From contig NZ_LWHM01000034.1 of NCBI RefSeq assembly GCF_001642735.1, forward strand, positions 133,152-197,151: DNA of 64,000 bases. The letters are read 5' to 3'. The number at the start of each line of letters is the position of its first letter. Positions within the stretch are counted from its first letter, which is position 1. The notes under the pieces are model-generated. The model was not told where the DNA came from. It did not search any database and saw only the letters and a program-made list of their open reading frames with translations. Below, piece after piece: positions 57,909 to 64,000 of this stretch. The position numbers and the translations under genes are program-made. This DNA is from Pseudohongiella nitratireducens. GTDB lineage: Bacteria; Pseudomonadota; Gammaproteobacteria; Pseudomonadales; Pseudohongiellaceae.

Positions 57909-58931
57909 ATGGCTACCACGGGACTTTCAGACCAACAACGTGTCCTGCTGGTGGATGACGAAGCCACCAATTTGCATATTTTGCGGACTCTGCTGCAAGA
58001 CTCTTACCAGTTACTCTTCGCCAAAAATGGCAGCCGTGCCCTGGAGCTGGCCCGACAGGAAATGCCGGATCTCATCTTACTGGATGTGATGATGCCGGAC
58101 ATGACCGGGTTCGATGTCTGCAAAACGCTGAAACAGGACGAGACAACAAAGCATATTCCGGTTATTTTTGTTACCGCACTGGCTGATGAAGCAGACGAAA
58201 CCCAGGGTTTTGAACTGGGCTGTGTCGATTACATCAGCAAGCCAATCAACCCTTCCATCGTTCGCGCCCGTGTAAAAACGCATTTGCAACTGGTCCACAT
58301 GGATGAGTTGAAACACAGTCGCTTGCAGGTAGTACAGCGACTCGGCCTGGCAGCAGAATACAAGGATAATGAAACCGGATTACACGTTATCCGAATGAGT
58401 CATGTATCACGACTGATTGCCGGCGCCGCCGGTTTTTCCGAGCAGGCCCAGGATGAGATCCTGCATGCCGCCCCGATGCATGATATTGGCAAAATCGGCA
58501 TACCTGACGCTATATTATCAAAGCCCGGCAAACTGACAGCTGAAGAGTGGGACCACATGAAACAACACCCCGCGATCGGTGGCCGCATCATTGGTGAGAA
58601 CAGCACAGGATTGCTCGCCGTCGCCCGACGTATCGCCCTTTACCACCACGAACGCTGGGATGGCACCGGCTACCCACATGGATTAAAAGGCGAAGAGATC
58701 CCTATTGAAGCCCGCATTATCGCCATTGCTGATGTCTTCGATGCCCTGATCAACGAACGCCCCTACAAACCCGCCTGGCCAGTCGACAAGGCCGTTGCGC
58801 AGATTAATGCTGATGCCGGCTCGCATTTCGACCCGGCACTGGTGGAGTGCTTCAACCAGGTTTTACCTGAACTGATCGCAGTCAATGAGAGATGGTCTGA
58901 GCCCGAAGGTGCCCTGCCCCCTACTTCATGA
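57909..58931 (+). CDS. response regulator with HD-GYP domain (probable c-di-GMP phosphodiesterase)
   Basis: 340 residues. REC domain (about 10-125) with phospho-Asp 59 in DLILLDVMMPDMTGFDV. HD-GYP domain (about 150-325) with MHDIGKIGIPDAIL, then KQHPAIGGRIIGE and HHERWDGTGYPHGLKGEEIP, all the residues of active members. It should hydrolyse c-di-GMP to pGpG/GMP when phosphorylated. GAGAGG precedes the ATG. It forms a two-gene unit with the MHYT kinase. Confidence 0.9.
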   Translation: MATTGLSDQQRVLLVDDEATNLHILRTLLQDSYQLLFAKNGSRALELARQEMPDLILLDVMMPDMTGFDVCKTLKQDETTKHIPVIFVTALADEADETQGFELGCVDYISKPINPSIVRARVKTHLQLVHMDELKHSRLQVVQRLGLAAEYKDNETGLHVIRMSHVSRLIAGAAGFSEQAQDEILHAAPMHDIGKIGIPDAILSKPGKLTAEEWDHMKQHPAIGGRIIGENSTGLLAVARRIALYHHERWDGTGYPHGLKGEEIPIEARIIAIADVFDALINERPYKPAWPVDKAVAQINADAGSHFDPALVECFNQVLPELIAVNERWSEPEGALPPTS

Positions 58932-58939
58932 CCGGCCCA

Positions 58940-58971
58940 CTCTTAATCGACCCATCTCTTGATCGACCCAC
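58940..58971. repeat. 16-bp tandem duplication before tRNA-Arg
   Basis: CTCTTAATCGACCCAT is followed directly by CTCTTGATCGACCCAC, two near-identical copies (14 of 16) in the 98-base gap between the HD-GYP stop and the tRNA. A TATACT at 58997-59002 is the probable -10 of the tRNA promoter, with no good -35. Confidence 0.6.
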
Positions 58972-59029
58972 TCGGGCAAAGCTCAGCATGCCATGCTATA
59001 CTTCGCCCGCCAGACCAGACACAGATTAC

Positions 59030-59106
59030 GCCCCGGTGGCACAGCTGGATAGCGCGGCCCCCTCCTAAGGGGCAGGTCGCAGGTTCGAATCCTGCCCGGG
59101 GCGCCA
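59030..59106 (+). tRNA. tRNA-Arg (anticodon CCU)
   Basis: Acceptor GCCCCGG pairs with CCGGGGC. The anticodon stem GCCCC/GGGGC encloses CTCCTAA, giving anticodon CCT, which reads AGG. T arm GCAGG-TTCGAAT-CCTGC. Discriminator G and CCA are encoded (59104-59106). 77 bases with CCA. Confidence 0.96.
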
Positions 59107-59111
59107 TACAC

Positions 59112-59144
59112 AAAAAGGTTTCCCGATAAGGGAGACCTTTTTTT
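59112..59144 (+). terminator. rho-independent terminator after tRNA-Arg
   Basis: AAAAAGGTTTCCC and GGGAGACCTTTTT form a long stem around a short loop, running into a T tract (TTTTTTTG), 5 bases after the tRNA CCA end. Confidence 0.92.
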
Positions 59145-59169
59145 GTTTGCATTCCGGATAGCTGGTGAG

Positions 59170-59251
59170 AACCTGCCAGGTTCGACAAAACGGCAGGATA
59201 GCCGTTTTGGATGACCGAAGGTCACCCGAAGGGCGAGGCCCAGGACGGGCC
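59170..59251. repeat. cluster of four small palindromes downstream of tRNA-Arg
   Basis: AACCTG-C-CAGGTT (59170-59182), then AAAACGGC-AGGATA-GCCGTTTT (59187-59208), TGACC-GAA-GGTCA (59212-59224) and GGCCC-AGGAC-GGGCC (59237-59251). Two have AGGA in the loop on the plus strand. They end 3 bases before the hydrolase stop. Related hairpin runs are familiar intergenic sequences in gammaproteobacteria. For the hydrolase transcript the second hairpin may act as a terminator. Confidence 0.6.
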
Positions 59252-59254
59252 GAG

Positions 59255-60553
59255 TCAATCCTGCCCTGGAGTTAGCAACCATTCAGTACCGCTGAGAAAA
59301 TCCAACAGGTGCCGAGCGGTTTCATCCGGTTTTTCCTGCTGTACCCAATGTCCAGCGCCATCGATCATGTGTACGCCCCGGAAATCCGCACAGGCTTCGT
59401 TTTGCATTCGCTGGAGCGCACCGGGGCTCTGGTAGCTTCCCCAGTCCTGCGATCCTGCAATATAGACAGCGGGCTGATCGATGGTCCGCCCGGCAAAGAT
59501 CTGTTGCTCAGCCCTGCCGAAACTGCCTGCCCGATACCAGTTCAGACCGCCCTGAAAACCGGTGCGCGTAAATTCGGCTACATAAACCGACAATTCATGG
59601 TCAGGAAGCCAGGTGTTCGAGGCGACTTCCTCGGAAGTCGGCATGTGCTCTGCCACGGTCTCTGCCATTCCTTTATCAAGTTCCATGATGTAATAAGTCG
59701 GCATCCGGGCCATCTGTTCTGCCTTTCTGGAGGAAAGCGGAAAAGGATGGTTTCCGTCCCAGTCACCACTTTTGACATGATAGTAGGCTCGCAGGAAATC
59801 GTGCAGCCCCTGCGGCGGGTGCCAGAGGTTTTCGTTCGCCTGTCGGCTGCTATAGTAGCTTTGATAATGTTTACGGGGGCGCGGAAGTGCAGCAAGCTGG
59901 GCAGCCAGACCAGGGCTATCGGTGCTATCTGCTTTTGCTGGATGGTTGACCGTATCAAAGGGAATCGAAGGTGTGCCCCCGTACGGGGCACTCATCAATG
60001 CGACAGTGCGAAACACGTCAGGTCGGGCGATAGCGCACCAGGCGGCGATCGGTGCACCGAAATCATGTCCGATGACGCCTGCCAGTGACTCATACCCAAA
60101 GGCGTAAACCAGCCCGAGTGCATCCCGCACCAGGTTAAGTCGCCTGAATGAGGCCAGATCACCATCATAATCCGGATCCCATCCCGTCGTCTTTCCATAA
60201 CCGCGTTGATCGGGTGCAATGACATGGTATCCCGCCTCTGCCAGTATCGGCATCAAGTGGCGCCAGCCGTACGCCAAATCCGGAAATCCATGAAGAAGAA
60301 GGAGCGCTGGCCTGCCGGGGGATTCAAACCCAGCTTCGAGCACGTGCATTCGAAGTCCGTTGATCCCGTCAACAAAACGGGATCGAACCCCGGTGGGAAG
60401 CAAATCGGACGCTAGAGGCTCCAGGTCGTCAAGCCTCCTTCGATCTCCGACAGGAGTGTCCTGAGCACACAAATGAAACGGGTGACTGGCCAGCAGGAAA
60501 GCGGGCCCGACTCGGCACAAGCTTTGAAGAAGTTCACGACGACTCATGGACAT
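59255..60553 (-). CDS. exported alpha/beta hydrolase of the epoxide hydrolase group
   Basis: About 432 residues from the ATG at 60553. A TTG at 60559 has a better-spaced GGAGG, and an ATG at 60562 also lies near it. A Tat-like signal RRELLQSLCRVGPAFLLASH is followed by the fold: HGFP oxyanion motif in LLLHGFPDLAYGW, DQRGYGKT, nucleophile Asp in VIGHDFGAPIAAW, and the catalytic His near DGAGHWVQQEKP. HDFG fits epoxide hydrolases and haloalkane dehalogenases rather than esterases. The substrate is unknown. Standing between a tRNA and a broken gene, it looks accessory. Confidence 0.8.
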   Translation of the reverse strand: MSMSRRELLQSLCRVGPAFLLASHPFHLCAQDTPVGDRRRLDDLEPLASDLLPTGVRSRFVDGINGLRMHVLEAGFESPGRPALLLLHGFPDLAYGWRHLMPILAEAGYHVIAPDQRGYGKTTGWDPDYDGDLASFRRLNLVRDALGLVYAFGYESLAGVIGHDFGAPIAAWCAIARPDVFRTVALMSAPYGGTPSIPFDTVNHPAKADSTDSPGLAAQLAALPRPRKHYQSYYSSRQANENLWHPPQGLHDFLRAYYHVKSGDWDGNHPFPLSSRKAEQMARMPTYYIMELDKGMAETVAEHMPTSEEVASNTWLPDHELSVYVAEFTRTGFQGGLNWYRAGSFGRAEQQIFAGRTIDQPAVYIAGSQDWGSYQSPGALQRMQNEACADFRGVHMIDGAGHWVQQEKPDETARHLLDFLSGTEWLLTPGQD

Positions 60554-60619
60554 GGGCAACATGGGCCTCCAAGTAAGCTTGGTCAAGATAAACGCCAGAG
60601 TCTTGCAGGCGAAAGTACG

Positions 60620-61111
60620 ATGAGAATAAACAATTCTTCCCGATCCGTCCAACTTGAGACTGGCACCTTAACATCTGCCATCTGCTGAATAGCTGCTGTC
60701 CTTGCATCACTTTACCCACCCATTTATCATGCCCGCCCCGCGAGGGAAGTCACCTCTGTAATTGATACGGCACAACCTGTCACGCCTGCCACGGTAACTC
60801 TTAAGTCGTCTGCCGGTTATTTCCGCGGCGAAACCTACACAGTTACCCTAAGACTCGATGGCTATTCAGATCAGATTTACAGTATTTCGAGCAGAATTGA
60901 CGGTTGGTATTGGGGGAACATACTTCTCGGTGGCTTGGTCGGCATGCTAATCGTTGACCCAGCAACTGGCGCCATGTATAACCTTCCAAACCGAGTGGAT
61001 ATTTCCTTGAACCCGGAAACAGCATCAGCTACAGAGCGCAGCCTGACTATCGCCACAATTGGTTCATTGACCGTAAAACAGCGCGAGCAATTGTTGCCCA
61101 TTGATCTCTGA
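60620..61111 (+). pseudogene. broken exported lipoprotein-like gene with an in-frame TGA
   Basis: An open frame from the ATG at 60620 is interrupted by TGA at 60686-60688 and then stays open to the stop at 61109-61111. After the TGA no ATG, GTG or TTG occurs before conserved sequence starts. The C-terminal part contains YTVTLRLDGYSDQIY and then DGWYWGNILLGGLVGMLIVD, with PATGAMYNLP after it, a pattern known from a small family of exported or lipid-anchored proteins. The TGA lies in a hydrophobic stretch (LTSAIC/IAAVLASLY) that would be the signal peptide, and TGG would restore it. A sequencing error is also possible. It is divergent from the hydrolase. Confidence 0.6.
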
Positions 61112-61130
61112 TTACTCAGTTAAGCTTGAA

Positions 61131-61164
61131 CTGGGCCTGAGTGACACTAGCCACTCAGGCCCAG
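61131..61164. terminator. 13-bp perfect hairpin between the broken gene and the TonB receptor
   Basis: CTGGGCCTGAGTG pairs with CACTCAGGCCCAG around an 8-base loop. It lies 19 bases after the plus-strand stop and 43 bases past the receptor's stop. No strong T-run on either side, so it may be a bidirectional terminator or an mRNA end-protecting structure. Confidence 0.55.
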
Positions 61165-61207
61165 TCGAGGTATTCACGCTTACGCTTTGCCTGAGAACAC
61201 CATTTAC

Positions 61208-63361
61208 TCAGAAATCAAACCGCAAGCCCGCACTGATATTACGGCCCGGCAAAGGGACTGTGTCAGCCAGGAATGAAGTGTGATTCCAGACATCTTCGTC
61301 CAGCAGGTTACTGGCTTTAATGAAATAGTGGTACTCGTCTTCCATGCCATACTGCCAGTCCAGTTGCAGATTCAGCATGTCGTAGCCGGATGTCACTGAT
61401 TCATAACCGGCAATATCATCCTGCTCTGCTACATGGAAGTACGTCAGTTCAGCGTCCAGATTACTGATCAATCCATTCGCACTCAGCGTCGCGCCGGTTC
61501 TGGCCGGGGAGATTCTTGGCAGATTACCGCCATCATCGAGTCGACCACGAACTTCATCATGAAAGAGTTCGACACCAAAATTTTGTGAGAACTGATAACC
61601 GACTTCTGCTTCAAAACCGGTAAACTCTGCATCCCGCTGCACATATCGGATTAAGCGGAAATCACCCTCTTGCGCCAACGTCTGAGCATAGATGTAGTCA
61701 TCGATGCTGTTTTGGTAGAGGTGCAGAGAGTACGTCAGCGGCCCGCCAAACCTGGCAATTGACAGTTCGATGTTACCCGACGTTTCTGCTTCCGGTGAAG
61801 CAGCGATACCGTTACCGCAATGTGCCGGATCAGTCAGCAGGCCACATTCATAAGTCGCCGTTGCCAGGTGGATACCGGATGCATACAGTTCCTGTTCGGC
61901 AGGTGCACGTTCGGCATGAGCATAGCCGACTGTGAACGAGTGAGACTCTCCAAGAGACCAGACAGATGCCGCAGAATATGAGAACAGGTCTTCATCAAAT
62001 GACGCATACTGAGAATCAGTCGGATCATAAGACTGGTTTTCCAGTCTGATCCCCGCTTCAAGATGCCAGTTATCAGTCAGTTCCCGATGTTCAATCGCGA
62101 AAACAGCATAAGATGATGCATCAATTTCAGGAATGAAAGCCTCATTGCCTTGTGAAGAAAGTGTGTTATCTGACACTTGAAAACCAACAATGCCGTGCCA
62201 GCCACCCAGGGCTTCATGATCGATCTCTACACGCCCTTCATAACCGTCATTACGATAACGGGTAATGATTTCATCGCCCTCTATTTCTACATGCCCATAA
62301 TCAGTGTGGCTGGCACGGATGCGGATACGGTGGATACCATCCATCGGCGCATCGAACTCACCCCTGAGATCAATGCGTTCACTCTCAAGATCGACCCAGG
62401 GGGTACCATGGTCGTGGTCGCCCTCATGACCTTCATCATGGTCTTCGTCGTGTTCGTCCTCATGATCCTCATCGTGCTCCTCTTCATGGTCGTCATGACC
62501 ACCACAATGCAAGTCAATACCATGCGGATGGCAGTCCAGGTGCGCTTCACTATGCCCAGGAATACCATATTCATCATTTCTGACACTGTAGGAAATACCC
62601 AAATAGCTATCGCCTTCTACCCAGCTGAAACCCATTGCAGCGTTTTCGCTTTTTGCAGCAGTGCCCTGCACACGCTTTTCCTGGCTCGCAGGACTTTGAT
62701 AGGCATCGGCATCTCGGTAGGTGGCTTCTGCGTGCCAGGCAAAGTTTTCACCCAGCGGTGCGGTCAGACTCATGGCACCGGCTCTCTCGCCAGCTACCGT
62801 ATCACCACGCAATATAAACGTAGCATCGGCACCATCTTCAGGGCGGTAATTAGGGATCTTGTTATCCAGAATATTGACCACACCACCGATCGCGCCACCA
62901 CCATACTGCAAACTGGCTGGCCCCCTGAGTACCTCAATCCGACGGCTCAACATGGTATCCAGTGATACTGCGTGGTCTGGCGATACCGATGAGGCATCAA
63001 TGACACCACTACCATCAGACAGAACCTCAACTCGTGGCGCCCCCTGCCCTCTGATAACCGGACGGCTGGCACCGCCACCAAAGGTGTCTGAGCGGACACC
63101 CGGTAAATTTTCCAGAATATCCCCCAGTGTTCCACTCCGGCTTAACAGGTCATCTGCATCGACCAGTTCATAAGGTGAGCTGACCTGACGCGCATTTTCG
63201 TCAAGGCCCAGCGTCACCAGCACAACGGGTATACGCTCATCAGCCTCTTCAACCGACTGTGCCTGGGTATTCAGTGAAAACAATGATAACGGTAATGTAA
63301 GGCCTGCAACACTCAGGGCAAGTCTGTTACGACGAAACGGGCAATGGGGGTATGACTTCAT
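61208..63361 (-). CDS. ZnuD-like TonB-dependent outer-membrane receptor with His-rich loop
   Basis: 717 residues with signal peptide (LALSVAGLTLPLSLFSLNTQAQ) and TonB plug (DILENLPGVRSDTFGGGASRP, then LQYGGGAIGGVVNILDNKIP). The beta-barrel closes GRNISAGLRFDF with terminal Phe. Residues about 270-320 form a loop packed with His, Asp and Glu (HLDCHPHGIDLHCGGHDDH and after). ZnuD receptors of Neisseria and related zinc receptors have such metal-chelating loops, so zinc uptake is the likely role. A Zur-like palindrome stands 30 bases before the ATG. No TonB/ExbBD or ABC genes are nearby. Confidence 0.85.
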   Translation of the reverse strand: MKSYPHCPFRRNRLALSVAGLTLPLSLFSLNTQAQSVEEADERIPVVLVTLGLDENARQVSSPYELVDADDLLSRSGTLGDILENLPGVRSDTFGGGASRPVIRGQGAPRVEVLSDGSGVIDASSVSPDHAVSLDTMLSRRIEVLRGPASLQYGGGAIGGVVNILDNKIPNYRPEDGADATFILRGDTVAGERAGAMSLTAPLGENFAWHAEATYRDADAYQSPASQEKRVQGTAAKSENAAMGFSWVEGDSYLGISYSVRNDEYGIPGHSEAHLDCHPHGIDLHCGGHDDHEEEHDEDHEDEHDEDHDEGHEGDHDHGTPWVDLESERIDLRGEFDAPMDGIHRIRIRASHTDYGHVEIEGDEIITRYRNDGYEGRVEIDHEALGGWHGIVGFQVSDNTLSSQGNEAFIPEIDASSYAVFAIEHRELTDNWHLEAGIRLENQSYDPTDSQYASFDEDLFSYSAASVWSLGESHSFTVGYAHAERAPAEQELYASGIHLATATYECGLLTDPAHCGNGIAASPEAETSGNIELSIARFGGPLTYSLHLYQNSIDDYIYAQTLAQEGDFRLIRYVQRDAEFTGFEAEVGYQFSQNFGVELFHDEVRGRLDDGGNLPRISPARTGATLSANGLISNLDAELTYFHVAEQDDIAGYESVTSGYDMLNLQLDWQYGMEDEYHYFIKASNLLDEDVWNHTSFLADTVPLPGRNISAGLRFDF

Positions 63362-63390
63362 GCTATCTCTCCAGTCTGCGATAGCCTGAT

Positions 63391-63407
63391 ATGATATACC
63401 ATATCAT
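63391..63407 (-). promoter_or_regulatory. Zur-like operator before the TonB receptor
   Basis: ATGATATACCATATCAT is a perfect palindrome with 7-base arms and a 3-base centre. It is AT-rich with the TGATAT/ATATCA halves seen in zinc-uptake (Zur) operators, but it is not a perfect match to the E. coli consensus. It lies in the promoter region of the receptor, 30 bases from its ATG. Confidence 0.55.
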
Positions 63408-63530
63408 TTTTATAGAGCAACCCCTTTTCAGTCGCACAGAAAACACTGTTTAGCCGTTGAGAGGTCACAATTGTCTGAAACTAGGCTATCATCCTGCCGC
63501 TGAAAAAAATCGTTCACGTGAGGAGCCAGC

Positions 63531-64000
63531 ATGCTCAGCCATTCACATTCTGCCAGTTCAACGTTTCCCCAATATAAAGCCATGCTTTTTGCGTTGGCTA
63601 CTTTCATGATCACTTCGCCCGTTCATGCTCAGGTTTTCCCACCCGGGAACGGCATTTCTCTATCAGGAAAGAGTCGCTTCGATCAATATGTCGAGATCCG
63701 CGACTGGCAGGATATGGAAGTGGCCCAAGGTGATTTCAGACTCAACGCACAGCGCGCGTTTGAATCAGCCCTGGAAACCATTGGCGTTCGACGCCAACCA
63801 TCAAGTGTTGATTATCTGGTTTGCAGCATTCAGGCGATCAGTGATGATAATCAGGTGGCTTACGCTCTCGCACTGGAATACTGGGAAAAGCACTCAACGG
63901 ATGTGCATGTGCTGCAATGGAAAAGCGACGGCATGAACTTTCTGGCGAAGCCTGCCTTCCAGCCTGCTACGGTCGCAGAACAGTGCGCCGACTATTTTAG
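63531..64000 (+). CDS. uncharacterised exported protein, N-terminal part (cut by window edge)
   Basis: An ATG at 63531 with GAGGAG 6 bases before it opens a frame to the end of the window (156 codons). The first 34 residues look like a signal peptide (AMLFALATFMITSPVHA-QV). The rest is soluble: RFDQYVEIRDWQDMEVAQGD, two short helices and YALALEYWEKHSTDVHVLQW. Two cysteines are visible (CSIQ and CADYF). I recognise no family. It is divergent from the TonB receptor, which suggests but does not prove common control by the Zur-like site. Confidence 0.65.
   Translation, partial: MLSHSHSASSTFPQYKAMLFALATFMITSPVHAQVFPPGNGISLSGKSRFDQYVEIRDWQDMEVAQGDFRLNAQRAFESALETIGVRRQPSSVDYLVCSIQAISDDNQVAYALALEYWEKHSTDVHVLQWKSDGMNFLAKPAFQPATVAEQCADYF

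Noticed and set aside
59309-60088. 259-codon frame opposite the epoxide-hydrolase-like gene
   Set aside because: Antisense shadow. The hydrolase motifs are on the minus strand.
62177-62965. 262-codon frame opposite the TonB receptor
   Set aside because: The Met/Val-rich stretch is simply the antisense of the His/Asp/Glu-rich loop. The receptor frame is clearly the coding one.

Overview
The window is a chromosomal segment of a Gram-negative, polarly flagellated gammaproteobacterium. Four things support this: a complete Tol-Pal envelope cluster, a FleQ-type sigma54 flagellar regulator with FleQ-style gene order, sigma54 and sigma28 flagellar promoters, and housekeeping gene order resembling Pseudomonas. 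From memory, the blocks dapA/perM/tusA/M48/nadA, queCE-cpoB-pal-tolBARQ-ruvBAC-aspS, and proS/yihY/arsC/wrbA/hda/purMN match stretches of the P. aeruginosa chromosome. Gene content looks marine or aquatic, but genus cannot be fixed from the sequence alone.

Layout. Positions 1-6500: the start of dapA (cut by the window edge), a PerM/AI-2E-type permease, a TusA-like protein, a BepA-like M48 protease, nadA, a long palindromic intergenic element, tRNA-Lys, queC and queE. Positions 6493-15953: one long leftward run, FmdB-like zinc ribbon, aspS, ruvC, ruvA, ruvB, tolQ, tolR, tolA, tolB, pal, cpoB, queE and queC. The yebC and ybgC genes that often sit inside this run are absent. Positions 16372-26125: an HU-like protein, proS, and a tightly coupled yihY-arsC-wrbA-DUF2069 run, convergent with hda-DUF2066, then purM-purN-DUF3108.

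Positions 26133-52926 are a flagellar and chemotaxis island: fleQ, fliS, fliD, one unrelated secreted protein, flaG, fliC, a FliT-like gene, flgLKJIHGFEDCB, cheR, cheV, flgA, flgM, flgN and a YcgR/PilZ protein. Promoter matches fit the usual cascade: sigma54 sites before fliD, flgB and flgA, and sigma28 sites before fliC, flgM and possibly flaG. The outward-facing proteins FliC, FliD, FlgK and FlgE are all far longer than usual because of internal surface-domain insertions, while the rod, ring and cap-scaffold proteins are of normal size.

Positions 52938-64000 are more accessory: a fused two-domain glycosyltransferase, a small orphan protein, an MHYT hybrid histidine kinase followed by a REC/HD-GYP protein (probable c-di-GMP output, next to the YcgR-type c-di-GMP receptor), tRNA-Arg with its terminator, a cluster of small hairpins, a secreted epoxide-hydrolase-like protein, a broken lipoprotein-like gene with an in-frame TGA, a ZnuD-like TonB receptor with a His/Asp/Glu-rich loop and a Zur-like palindrome, and the start of an unknown secreted protein. 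No CRISPR array, insertion sequence, prophage or obvious new defence system was seen.
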